Under the pieces are notes generated by a model that worked only from the letters and a program-made list of their open reading frames with translations, was not told the DNA's origin and searched no databases. Both the position numbers and the translations under genes were made by a program. Below are positions 23,401 through 33,663 of a DNA stretch of 64,000 bases, one piece after another. This stretch comes from Arabidopsis thaliana (taxonomy: Eukaryota > Streptophyta > Magnoliopsida > Brassicales > Brassicaceae): positions 5,271,001-5,335,000 of the forward strand of contig NC_003075.7 in assembly GCF_000001735.4 (NCBI RefSeq), written 5' to 3'. Numbering within the stretch: position 1 is the stretch's first letter; each line of letters begins with the position of its first letter.

Positions 23401-24932
23401 CTAACAAATATCTAAATATCATATATCGAATATGAGTATATGAAAAAACAGAATGGATCATGATATGCTAAAGAACATGATAGTGAGTTTAAGCACTGTA
23501 TCTCTGTATCATGAAGAAAAAAATCACGTAAATATATATATAGATCTATTATGAATGAATTATCACGATGGTATCATCACCCAATCAATGTGACCTTTGT
23601 TCTCGATGATTTGGAATTATACGATAAATTAAAGTTTAATAGGTCTAGACATTCAGATACACATACCCAATCGTTTTTTTTTTGGGTTTCGGGTCTCTTT
23701 GGGTAGGGGTTGACAATCTTGATATTCTAAAATTTTTGTTTGGGTTCGGGTTCGATTATTTTAGTAAAAAAATAAATAAAAAAGTCCAAAAATAACCAAA
23801 AATTCCAAAATAGTTTTGGGTTCGGATCAGATTTTTTATTCATATATACTAAAATCTGACCAAAATACCCGATTACGAGAAAATACATTGGTTACTCTTT
23901 ACCAAATGTAAACAAAAATACTTAAATTACTTAAAAGAAAAAATAACATTGATTACTTTTATCTCAAATATATCCAAATATATATGTATTACTACAAAAT
24001 ATATAGTATATCCAAATTTATAATTGTAATTTTGAGTATTTAAGGTATTATAAATATAAATATAACTAATATTTTTAAATGTATATTTGTATTCGGGTAT
24101 CCACGGGTATTAGATTTGGTTTAGGTTGAGTTCGGTTTTTTTTTTTTGATTGTAGACCTATTCGGGTAATTTTAAAAATTAGACTCGGGGTTGGCTAGTT
24201 TTTTTTTTTGGGTCAAGTAGTACGACATATGTAAGAAAAATAAAGCTAACTATTCTAACATTACCGTTCCATTTTTGACAGCTCACTGTAACATTATAAA
24301 CAGACATTACAAACCAAATAAATTCTTTTTACAAGCCTAAAAGTCATATTTGCAAGCCCAACACTAATCTGCCCAGTAAACAATAATTAGGGTTTCAATT
24401 AAAATTTGGAAAAATCACGGTGTCAAGAGTCAAGACATAACCAAAGCCGAGATTTGGAGATGAAAGAAAACTAGATCGAGTGATAGAGGAGAGGAGAGAA
24501 AGAGGAGAAAAAGAGAGAATAGAAATTGGATTAGGAAGTGGGTTTGCTTTTAGCCCACGTAAGTTAGTTTGAAAGTCAACGTGTTGTAATTTGTAAACCT
24601 AATTGGATTAGAAAGTGGGGTTTGGTTTATCCCATAACTTAGCACCTCTATTTATATAAAAACTCTAGTCCTAATCCTATTAGGAAAGCACTTATTTAGA
24701 TAACTCCTAAAGAGATTTGAGCTTATCACTTCCTAAACCATAACTCGGTTAGGATCTAAACCATAACTCGGTTTAAGATTACTTTTATTCTTATGCTTTC
24801 TTTGAAGCTTAATCCATGTTGTAATTTGTAAACCTAATTGGACTTGGGTTTCATAATCCTAGATAGATAGTCACATCAAATCATTCGATTTAAGAGAGAT
24901 CAGTTCGAGGAACCAAAACCTGAGAGACAAAC
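23401..24932. other. Intergenic, probable decayed MITE plus leader of the KOW gene
   Basis: Inverted words ATAGGTCTA (23639-23647) and TAGACCTAT (24153-24161), with GGGTTCGGGT-type subterminal repeats, suggest an old MITE, but no target duplication is clear. From 24420 there is a purine-rich GAGA tract (24480-24525), a TATA-like TTTATATAAAA at about 24651-24661 and a direct repeat GTTGTAATTTGTAAACCTAA (24582, 24818) that may be LTR-derived and could serve as promoter for the next gene. Confidence 0.4.
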
Positions 24933-25947
24933 ATGTCTGATCAAGTTTCCGGTAAAAGCACTAAATTTGGGAAGGTAAAAATAACTTCAAATAATATGGA
25001 TCATCATTCATGTGCCGAAGAATATTCAGGTAATATATTCAACACTCTACGTGCTAGATTTTGTTTTTTTTTAATTGCATGATCAGTCTTAGCAATTAAA
25101 TAGTTAGGTGTGAATTCCTTTTAGTATTGTTGAATTCCATGCATCTCCTTTATGTTCGTCAACGTTTCATACGCAAGATGTTTCACATCTATGGCTATTT
25201 TCTTAGCTTTTCGTATTTGCCACAGATGAGGATGTTGAAGTGCGGTTCATGCCTGATATTTTGGTTACCGTACACAACAGCGAAGTAGGCGTCATTCGAG
25301 ATGTCTCGGTGAGTCTTTTGCCTTTAACCAACTCCAGAATTTTATTTAATACAAAAGAGAACAGATAATGATAAACAGGATCACCACAATTCAAAGACAA
25401 AAGGACCGGCGATATGATGCTAGCTTCCAATGCTGGCTCCAAAGTCGGTTTTTAGTCTTCTAAGCTTTCTTTACGAAGAAAATCTTAGCTCTCAATCTAC
25501 CTCCTATATATAAATTACGATGCACTTGATGTAAAAAAGTTTATTTACTTTTGAATCTTATTTAACATTACGTACATAAAAAAAATAATGATAAACAAAA
25601 CCATACAACAAAGTTCAATGATCTTGATTACGAGAAGTGATTATAAATGATAGCTCCTTTCTAACGCATACATTCTTCCCATGTGCTTACTTTTTTGTCA
25701 GGATGGAATGTGTAAAGTGTCTCTTGGGTCTGGTGGGGAAGGTGACACTATAATGGTCCCCTCAAGCGAATTGGAGATAGTTCGTCCAAGGAAGAGTGAT
25801 CATGTGAAAATCCTTGGGGGTTCATACCTTGGGCTTACATGTAAGCTGATCGGAATCGACGGGTTGGATGCTATTGTTAAGATAGATGGTAATCTTGACG
25901 TCAAGATTCTGGACCTGGCCTTATTAGCCAAGTTTGTGCAACCATGA
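24933..25947 (+). CDS. Small KOW-domain protein derived from the SPT5 3' end
   Basis: Three exons read cleanly: 24933-25029, 25226-25308, 25702-25947, giving 141 residues. Exon 1 (MSDQVSGKSTKFGK...) has no counterpart in SPT5. Exons 2 and 3 match SPT5 exons 21 and 22, including the intron position and phase: RFMPDILVTVH, VGVIRDVS, then the last KOW (PRKSDHVKILGGSYLGLTCK) and the identical C-terminus DLALLAKFVQP. It lacks NGN, the other KOWs and the C-terminal repeats, so it cannot replace SPT5; a competitor or accessory role is conceivable but is inference. The open frame is intact with consensus splice sites. It corresponds to the KOW-protein gene I recall next to SPT5-2 in A. thaliana. Alternative: a transcribed pseudogene. 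Confidence 0.75.
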
Positions 25948-26329
25948 TAGTTTTAATGAAAGTTTAGTTTCATCTTGTGAGACCGTCTATTATAATTTCA
26001 AATTTCTCTACATTTGTATTTGTTTTCTACATTTTTAGTTTAGCATGTTGGTCCCCTCCCTTGCAAGATCCCCTTACTTTTTTTCCAACCTATTATGAAT
26101 AACTATTGATGCTAGATTTATCAAGTGAATTAAAGATTCACTATATGACCAAAACAAGAACGGCTTTCGCTAGTTTATTTGAAGCCATTGAACAAGACAT
26201 ATGGTGTAAAAAGAAAAGATCGCGTTGGCTACATTGTTCAATGACTTCTTCTCTTTGACACTCATGTATATTCTCATTCACTCCATCGTTCATCAAAAGT
26301 TTCAGGGTTTTTGAAATATGTGAATAAGC
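25948..26329. other. 3' flank of the KOW gene
   Basis: The first part resembles the SPT5 3' UTR (TTTAATGAA...TCTTGTGAGAC). A 15-bp inverted repeat (GAAGCCATTGAACAA at 26181-26195 and its near-complement at 26234-26248) is the only other structure seen. Confidence 0.5.
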
Positions 26330-26451
26330 ATTCTCTTGAAATATGTGATTCTATTGATTTTCTCTTCCATCTCCCCTTGTTTCTCTTTAATATGATGTAG
26401 TGAGTTTGCATCAATGTAAGATTGTTTGTTCTGTTATACAAACACAACAAT

Positions 26452-26911
26452 TAGGGGTGTCAAAATGAGTTGTTAGCTCATGAGCTGGCTCAGCTCGACT
26501 TGATTATTTATGAGCTCGAGTTTTATTTTTAAAAGATCATTTAATAAATGAGTTTAATGATTGAGTTTTATTTAGCTCGAGAGTTATACGAGCTAGCTCA
26601 TGAGTTTGGTTTTTTTTCTGAAGTAATATATACAAAAAGTTAACAATAAAAAAAAATATATATTTTTTCTATTAAAAAGAGAAATATATTTTAGAAAATA
26701 TATAATTTACAGAATAATATTAGAAAATATATAATTTATTTATTTGCATTAGCTAACGAGCTAGCTCATTTAGCTTGCGATCAAGATGATCTGAGTCTAA
26801 ATTTGTATTTTAAAACTTATATAATAAATGAGCTGAGCATAGCTCCCTTTTTCTCCGCGCTCATCATGAATTGAGCTAAGGTGAGCGAACAGGCTCATTT
26901 TGACACCCCTA
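26452..26911. mobile_element. hAT-type MITE
   Basis: TAGGGGTGTCAAAATGAG at the left and its inverse CTCATTTTGACACCCCTA at the right are perfect terminal repeats. Flanks ACAACAAT (26444-26451) and ACCACAAT (26912-26919) are an 8-bp target duplication with one mismatch. 460 bp, non-coding, rich in GAGCT words; same terminal group as 8025-8717. Confidence 0.88.
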
Positions 26912-26966
26912 ACCACAATATGATTATTGTTTCAATATTTTTAGATATTTTCAACAGATGTATGAG

Positions 26967-27156
26967 CAGGGCCGGCCTTGACATTTTGTGGGCCAAAGCC
27001 CAAAACAAAATTAAAGTTAATTTAGAAGTTTTAAAAATTTGGGGCCAATTATTGGAAAAATGAATAAAATAAGGGTTGTTTTGTAAATAAGTTTTGCTGA
27101 ATAAAAATGGAGGCCACAGCAGATGTTTCATTTTGTTGTGTCCACGGCCAGCCCTG
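26967..27156. mobile_element. Short hAT-type MITE
   Basis: CAGGGCCGGCC at the left and CGGCCAGCCCTG at the right are inverted repeats; a perfect 8-bp duplication TGTATGAG flanks them (26959-26966, 27157-27164). 190 bp. A truncated relative starts at 12827. Confidence 0.9.
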
Positions 27157-27330
27157 TGTATGAGAATGGTAAATCTTGAATAACTAGGAAGATTAGAGAG
27201 GCCATTGATATGGGTGTCATCCGGAATGTTTCGCTTAGTCTTTTGCCTTTTCACAACCTCCAGAATTTTTTACTCTAAAAGATAAACAAAACCAGAAAGT
27301 TCAATATTAAATTGTTTAATTAGCTATATT

Positions 27331-29388
27331 AGTATCAGATTTTGTCTAAAGAAAAAGCAGAAAAGAATATGTCTTTGCTAAACTACCCTTGAAATTTGGA
27401 CTTCCATTTTTTTAGAACATGTACAAAATGAAGAATACAAACTCTAATATTCGTAAAACTCTAAGAAATGTATTCTTAATATTTTAAACGAGGTTTTATC
27501 TTTTAAAAATTTACTTTTTCAAATTAAATTACAAATTGTTTCCTTCAAATCACCCACATTCTTTTAAATCACAAATTGTTTTCTTCTATTTCCTCCTTTT
27601 TAAATTTGCTTAGAGAAGAGTCAAAAATTATGTAGGGGTATTTACGGCAAAAATGACAATTCATAATAAAAATGTATATGAGCAAACTTTTTTTTTTTTT
27701 TCCAGTTTTCCCATTTAAATTTGGATACACATGTCCTATATTGTATTGTGTATCTTTTTTTCTTTTCTTATTGAATAAATTTGCCAAATGGAAATAAGAG
27801 TAAAATTGAATAAAAAATTAGGTCATTACAAAGATGTGACATTGTTTTAAAATATTGTCCAAATCTTGTTTTTAATTACAAATTTACTCTTACTTTAACT
27901 ACTGTATATTGGGAAATATTTGTTTTGAGTGACGTGATATTCCGTTATATGTAAAACCTAAGGTTAAGAAAAACAAAAAAAACTTTCGAGCACCATTTAC
28001 GAGGTCTCAAATATGAAAGTAGATTTCACTCTTTGGTCCTTGTTTCTCTTTTTGCAAGCATTTTGTAACCTCACATAACATTCTCAACTAGGTGACCACT
28101 ATCGCTTTCTCTCTGCGATTCTTTTTCTGGTGGTCAGAGATCCTTTTAACACTTATCCGCAAGTTTTATCGCTCCGTCGGTCCTTCATTCCGGTGAGATT
28201 TTTATTCTTCCTCCGCCGTTTGACTTTGTCGTCAGTGAGATCCATCTCCGGAACTTGGCAGTACAGAGATTTGCTGATGACCTCTCCCCTGTCTCACTTT
28301 GCGGTGAAGACATTTGTGAAGAGTCCACTTAATCGTCTTGCTATGTCGACAATCCCAAACAAACAGATCCTTGCTAAATCAGATCATTATTCGCTGCCTA
28401 ACCATCTTCGCGGATGAGAAACTAGGGTTTCCTGGTTGGGTCAAGATTTGAGCATGTAGCAAGATGGGCCTGGTGAATTTAAAGACCAAACAATCAATTT
28501 ATTTTGTAACCCACTCGCCAACGTTGTTAAGGCCTGTTTTTCTTAAAAGTGATAACCCATGTCATTTCTTCCTTTCACGCTTCTAGTTCATCAATGGATG
28601 TTGAGGCTGTGATATCGTATTTGATGAAGCTTCAAAGAAGTTCTGAAATGTGATGGTGCTAATCAAGATGTACTTCCACTCTATTTCGACCAGCACTCAT
28701 GTGATAAGCACATAACCAGAGTAAACCGGTGTCATAGAAAAGAGATGTGGTCTCGTGATGGCTCCTAAACTAATGGGATTGTACTCTCCACTCTCCACGA
28801 TCTTAGTAGTAGATTTAGTGGTTAGTTTCTTTCTTGTTTTTGTGTATTTAAAGACTTCAATGTCAAGTTGAGGGAGACTTGAAAATTGACAAAACAGAGT
28901 TTAACTCTTGGGTTACTTTGTGTGTTCTTCTGTTAAGACAAAACACATCTCTTTGGCTTTGAGGAGGGACCACCTATCATCAGAAACCTTCGTCTTGAGA
29001 AAATTTTGACCTCTCCTCTCCCTCCCCGATCTTCTGGTGGATCTGTTTGGCGAACTGTCTTCAGTTTCTCATCGCATAGTATGAAAGAATACCAATGTAA
29101 GTAAAAATTTGTAAAATAAATAAATTGAGAGAAGACCGATAGACAAAGGTGGGGCCCATGAGTCTGAGAGAGGACGTGGGTACTCACTTGTAGGGGGCGG
29201 TCAGAGTGTCATAAGATCTTCCATCTATTACAAACTTTTCAAATTGTGCATCTTTTTTAGAAAATTTATTGAGCCTTTATCTTTAGTTTTTTATGTACTA
29301 TTTCAGTTTGAAGTGTTAAGAACCTCCAAACTGAACACAAAAAGATATTCCGTTACATGGGCGTCTATAATTATCTAGTTTTAGTATA
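27331..29388. other. Unannotated stretch with unrecognised GC-richer block
   Basis: 27300-27400 resembles the 5' flank of the extensin at 40093-41406 (compare GAAAAGAATATGTCTTTG with GAGAAGAATATGTCTTTG at about 41655). 28030-29210 is less AT-rich and gene-like: it contains a 95-codon open frame (28130-28417, starting MVRDPFNTYPQVLSLRR) and later fragments, none of which I recognise. It may be the remains of a LINE-like element or a decayed gene. Confidence 0.4.
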
Positions 29389-30303
29389 GGGAAAATCGAG
29401 AAAAAACTTCCAAACTGAATCATTTTCCCAACTGAAACTTCCAACTTTTTTCGTTTCTATATTAAATTATTTCAATTTTCAACGAAAACCTCCAATTTGT
29501 TTGTTACCAATAAAACTTCTAACTAATTCAATTCCCCTATAAAAATACTCCCTTCAAATCGTCAGATTTAATCCATATCAATGATTGATTAATGGTAGTC
29601 AACTTTTAAACGATATTTTTTCCGTTTATTTAGTTTTAAAAATTCACATGTTATTTACAATAGAAAAACTAAAAGTTTAAATTACAAATCATAAAATACA
29701 TTTTTTGGTAGTTGTAAACGCCATTTACTATTCTGACCGGAATTGTAATTGACCATTAGTCAACTATTGTTCAAGCTCAATTTAAAAATTAAGGTGTAGT
29801 AAGATATTTGGCCAAAACAAAAAGGTGTAGTAAGATAAAGATAATTAGTTAAGAGTTTTTAATGGAAACCACAGTTTTTAGATTTTCTTGGAAAAGTGTT
29901 TATATGGAAACAAAAAAAAGTTAGAATTTTTTTTTTCCATTTATATTTATTATTTATTACAAATTATGAGAACTGTTACATAGACGATTCTATCATGGAC
30001 AATTCCTTCCGACCTTTATTAGATCCACGACAGACAACACATTCTTCTCTTTCTCGATGCGCTTGATGGACATCTTCAAGATCTTCTCTGCGTAAAATCT
30101 TGGCAAACGGCTATAATTGTACTTCGTTGTAGATTTTTTGCACACTTGCCTCCATTAATCTGCAAATCTGCTAATAAATCGCAATACCTGGAACTCGAAC
30201 CCTATACTTTTTGGTGTAAAAACATTAATGAACCCTTGGTCAATAGTTAGAAGTTTTAATTGGGAAAATATTTTAACTTGGAGATTTTTGTTGAGATTTT
30301 CCC
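29389..30303. mobile_element. MULE-like non-autonomous element with ~57-bp terminal inverted repeats
   Basis: The left end GGGAAAATCGAGAAAAAAC...ATTTTCCCAACTGAAACTTCC and the inverse of the right end GGGAAAATCTCAACAAAAA...ATTTTCCCAATTAAAACTTC match along roughly 57 bp. Flanking TTTAGTATA / ATTAATATA could be a decayed 9-bp target duplication. Interior non-coding. Confidence 0.6.
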
Positions 30304-30669
30304 ATTAATATATTTTCAAAATATAGTATCTAATCTCGCCCACTTGAATTGTTTTATTTTTCTTATATTTTCTTTCGTTTTTTTAAGAAGTTTGTTCGTT
30401 CCCCATAGAATGGACGTTATCTTACCACATGGCTTTCACATTCGTATTATGTGCTTTTAGATTGAATAATATATGTTCAAACTACTTACTTCAAATTATA
30501 CTTTTAAGAATATCTGTTATATCTAGGATAAATTTGTAAAATAATAATAAATAAAGAAAAAATTAATATTATTAACGGTTTTGGTGAGACCCTGTTGCAT
30601 TATATAATTGAGAAATATCTTCATCCATCGCTAACTTTTGTTTGTTTTTTCATGATATTTCGGTTCTGA

Positions 30670-30705
<36 letters not shown>

Positions 30706-30990
30706 CATATAGTAATCTTTTTCATAGGAACTGAAATTGTTTCAAAGAAACAACATCGATAGATTTATTAAAATTGTTTCGATAAAATTTATTGAGTTTA
30801 TTAGACAATAAAAGAAGGAGGACAAGTACACCAATCTTTTAGAGTTAAACGACATCAAAAAATGCAATTAAATAACAAAAATGCACCTGGTCTATGACCA
30901 AAGAAATACATTTCAGTTCTTATATATTTGAAAATTTATATTTTTTTTCTTTTATTGTTTATCATATGGAGGGGGTGGTGGAGAGTTGTA
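30304..30990. other. 3' flank of the first extensin, with (TA)n microsatellite
   Basis: A (TA)15-type run lies at 30673-30702. 30775-30930 is homologous to 39860-40015, the 3' flank of the second extensin (AAAATTTATTGAGTTTATTA and following), supporting duplication of the genes with their 3' flanks. Confidence 0.65.
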
Positions 30991-31020
30991 GATGATGGAA
31001 TATGAGGAACAAACTTGTAA

Positions 31021-32040
31021 ACATATGGTGGGGTGGTGGAGAACTATAGATAAATGGAATACGAGGAGCAGAATTGTAAACATATGGAGGGGGTGGTGGA
31101 GAGCTGTAGATGAATGGAACACGAGGAGCAGAATTGTAAACATATGGAGGAGGTGGTAGAGAGCTATAGATGAATGGAATACGAGGAGCAGAATTGTAAA
31201 CATATGGAGGGGGTGGTGGAGAGCTGTAGATGAATGGAATACGAGGAACAGACTTGTAAACATATGGAGGTGGTGGTGGAGAGCTGTAGATAAATGGAAC
31301 ACGAGGAGCAGAATTGTAAACATATGGAGGAGGTGGTGGAGAGCTATAGATGAATGGAATACGAGGAGCAGAATTGTAAACATATGGAGGGGGTGGTGGA
31401 GAGCTGTAGATGAATGGAATACGAGGAACAGACTCGTAAACATATGGAGGTGGTGGTGGAGAGCTTTAGATAAATGGAACACGAGGAGCAGAATTGTAAA
31501 CATATGAAGGAGGTGGTGGAGAGCTATAGATGAATGGAATACGAGGAGCAGAATTGTAAACATATGGAGGGGGTGGTGGAGAGCTGTAGATGAATGAAAT
31601 ACGAGGAACAGACTTGTAAACATATGGAGGTGGTGGTGGAGAGCTGTAGATAAATAGAACACGAGGAGCAGAATTGTAAACATATGGAGGAGGTGGTGGA
31701 GAGCTATAGATGAATGGAATACGAGGAGCAGAATTGTAAACATATGGAGGGGGTGGTGGAGAGCTGTAGATGAATGTAATACGAGGAACAGACTTGTAAA
31801 CATATGGAGGTGGTGGTGGAGAGCTTTAGATAAATGGAATACGAGGAGCAGAATTGTAAACATATGGAGGGGGTGGTGGAGAGCTATAGATGAATGGAAT
31901 ACGAGGTGCAGAATTGTAAACATATGGAGGGGGTGGTGGAGAGCTGTAGATGAATGGGATACGAGGAGCAGACTTGTAAATATATGTAGGGGGTGGTGGA
32001 GAGCTGTACACGAATGGAGGAGGAGGGGGAGACTTATAAA
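31021..32040 (-). repeat. 60-bp tandem repeat of an extensin gene with 180/360-bp higher-order structure
   Basis: Seventeen 60-bp units encode variants of YSSPPPPPYVYNSAPRIPFI. From 31141 to 31860 three unit types (A, B, C) recur in order four times, giving a 180-bp higher-order repeat. The C units alternate between a Tyr codon (31261, 31621) and a TAA stop (31441, 31801), so the larger period is 360 bp. Small deletions near 30990 and 31026 disturb the frame at the distal end. Confidence 0.85.
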
Positions 32041-32314
32041 CATATGGAGGTCGTGGTGGAGAGTTGTAGATGTATGGAGGAGGTGGTGGTGGAGAGTTGT
32101 ATACGTATGGAGGTGGTGGTGGGGAGCTATAGAGATAAGGAGATGGTGGTGGAGACTTGTAAACATATGGAGATGGTAGTGGGGGACTGTAGACATATGG
32201 TTGTGGTGGTGGTGATTGTGGAGAGTATTTGCACTGAGCACTTGTAGGCACTACAACGACATAGAAGGCTAAGACCAACATTAGAAGAGATGGCCAATTA
32301 CTAGGATTGACCAT
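31826..32314 (-). CDS. Proline-rich extensin-like protein, truncated by a premature stop
   Basis: Secreted cell-wall structural protein of the hydroxyproline-rich family. The ATG at 32314 starts a signal peptide (MVNPSNWPSLLMLVLAFYVV, cleavage likely after PTSAQ), followed by SPPPP/YVY repeats: Ser-Pro blocks are arabinosylation sites and YVY-type motifs are possible cross-link sites. The frame ends after 162 residues at a TAA that replaces the Tyr codon of FIYSSPP in one repeat unit; the same frame continues beyond it with 20-residue repeats, a second identical stop near 31470 and frameshifts near 31026 and 30990. The N-terminus is clearly paralogous to the gene at 40093-41406. The TATA box lies in a copia LTR. 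It may be a short functional allele or an early pseudogene. Confidence 0.75.
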   Translation of the reverse strand: MVNPSNWPSLLMLVLAFYVVVVPTSAQCKYSPQSPPPQPYVYSPPLPSPYVYKSPPPSPYLYSSPPPPPYVYNSPPPPPPYIYNSPPRPPYVYKSPPPPPFVYSSPPPPTYIYKSAPRIPFIYSSPPPPPYVYNSAPRIPFIYSSPPPPPYVYNSAPRIPFI

Positions 32315-32356
32315 GTTTATTGAATTTGTGCACTCTTGTTTCTGGTGACAACTTTT

Positions 32357-32516
32357 TGTAAGGTATAGAGAATTCTTTATGTATATCTGAAATGTGTTTT
32401 ACATGGATGGCTCTACCCTATTTATACAAAAGCTAATGTTTACCCTAATTCTAGTAATGTACATAAAATATCCTTTAAAAAGCCCATGAAGCCCAATAAC
32501 AATATATATCTCAATA
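32357..32516 (-). promoter_or_regulatory. Copia LTR remnant acting as the putative promoter of the extensin
   Basis: On the minus strand the sequence after a polypurine tract (AGAGGGGGAAGG, 32517-32532) begins TATTGAGATATATA and ends CCTTACA: a 160-bp LTR with a mutated first dinucleotide. It contains TATAAATA (32419-32426 on the plus strand as TATTTATA), the only good TATA box upstream of the extensin ATG, 105 bp away. Homology to the paralogous extensin leader (AGAAACAAGAG...TTCAAT) starts only about 15 bp beyond the LTR end. Confidence 0.65.
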
Positions 32517-32773
32517 CCTTCCCCCTCTAAAGTTAGAGCAATGAGGTCTTGAATGCCGCCTGATTAGGGTAAAACCGTTTGAAATTGTTTTCTACCAAGT
32601 GCATTGGTGAACACGTTGATATGCTGAATTATTGTTGAAACAGGCCCGACCCATGGCTAAAGCACATGAAGCTGGACGTTTTAGCATGACTAATCTATAT
32701 ATTAAAGGCATCATTTTGTAAAAGCAGATATTTATTTTTGTGCCCTTGAGATGTCAAGTTTGAGCCTCATTTA
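32517..32773 (-). pseudogene. End of an older copia element: RNase H C-terminus and polypurine tract
   Basis: Read on the minus strand a segment resembles the last part of a copia polyprotein (INVFTNALGRKQFQTVL, compare the family pattern DIFTKALGRQQFQ), followed by a stop and the polypurine tract AGAGGGGGAAGG adjoining the LTR at 32357-32516. It is separated from the matching upstream piece (38050-38345) by the younger copia insertion. Confidence 0.6.
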
Positions 32774-33198
32774 TGTAAGAAACTTAGAATGAAGGAGAAA
32801 TATTATAACTTTATTAAGCTCTTCTCTCTTAGTTGATTACAAGCGATTGTCTCTCTTATTTATACAACTCAAAACCTCTCATAAACCCTAGGTGCCTTAA
32901 CACATGTCGTTTGAGCACAGGAGGTTAAGAGCGTCATATCTGTTCTTTGTCTCTACCTTCGGTACGGTTTCACAGCTCACCATTGTTGCTTTTGCAACGG
33001 CTCTCTCCTTCACGCCTGCAACTCTGTTCTCTTTGTCTTTTGTGAGTTGCAGAGGCAATCTTCTGTTGTTGGGCTTTTCGTTATGTTGAATGGTTGGGCT
33101 TGGTGTCTTGGCCCATAGCATTCTGTTTGGGAGACTCTGAGCTGAGCAGAGGGTTTGACCCAATCTCTGTTGTCGTTGACTGAAGCTTCTCCTTTACA
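32774..33198 (-). repeat. 3' LTR of the young copia element
   Basis: Contains TATAAATA (plus-strand 32857-32864) pointing toward the extensin ATG at 32314. The element and the extensin are on the same strand, so read-out transcription is possible. Confidence 0.95.
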
Positions 33199-33663
33199 CT
33201 CCCCCGCAAACTTGGTGTGGGTGGCAAATCTACACCCAGTTTGTACCTTAGCGAAGTGAAAGCATCGAAGGGCAATGGCTTGGTGAATATATCAGCCAAC
33301 TGCTGGTGGGATGGCACATGCTTGACAATCAACGAACCCAACGCTACCCTTTCTCTAACAAAATGATAGTGAGTTTGAAAGTGTTTAGAGCGTGTGTGAA
33401 GTACCGGGTTTGCAGCAAGATAGATGGAGGAAAGGTTGTCTCCATAGAGCTCCGGTGGATCAGGTTGTGGAATGTGGAGATCTCTGAGCATGTTATTGAG
33501 CCAGATGATTTCAGAAGTTGTATCTGACAAGGCTTTATACTCGGCTTCTGTTGAGCTCTTGGAGACAGTTGGTTGCTTCTTCGACGACCAGGAGATGATA
33601 TTGTTGCCAAGAAAGGTACAGAATCCTCCTGTAGAACGTCTTGTTTCTCATCACTATCACTGA
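33081..33663 (-). pseudogene. C-terminal RNase H part of the copia polyprotein, out of frame
   Basis: In a frame different from the main polyprotein this segment reads FLGNNIISWSSKKQPTVSK, then SSTEAEYKALSDTTSEIIWL, then ELYGDNLSSIYLAANPVLH and KHVPSHQQLADIFTKPLP, the canonical copia RNase H. The junction with the upstream frame (around 33640-33740) has lost the usual residues after FSDSD and gained an extra segment, giving the frameshift. Confidence 0.85.

Larger units (their letters stand above)
26330..27330 (+). pseudogene. Decayed SPT5 segment interrupted by two hAT MITEs
   Basis: With the two MITEs set aside, 26355-26451, 26912-26958 and 27165-27300 align in order with SPT5 intron 17 (TTTGCATCAATGTAAGATTG against TTTGCATCAATGTGAGGTTA; then a GAGAATGGTAAATCTTGA block), a trace of exon 18 (AGGAAGAT), and exon 21 plus the start of its intron (GGGTGTCATCCGGAATGTTT, then TCTTTTGCCTTT). 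Exons 19 and 20 are deleted. No open frame remains. This is a third, partial copy of the SPT5 3' region. Confidence 0.75.

Noticed and set aside
27569..27787. 72-codon Lys-rich minus frame
   Set aside because: Low-complexity AT-rich sequence with no start context or similarity.
30120..30215. GGGTTCGAGTTCC on the minus strand as a tRNA or SINE B-box
   Set aside because: No A-box at the proper distance, no cloverleaf, and it lies inside a MULE-like element.
30952..32241. 429-codon minus frame rich in His/Leu over the first extensin
   Set aside because: It is a shifted frame of the 60-bp repeat without a signal peptide; the real frame is the one starting at 32314.
32904..33089. Small frames within the copia LTRs (also 37753-37938)
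   Set aside because: They occur identically in both LTRs and have no relation to retroelement proteins.
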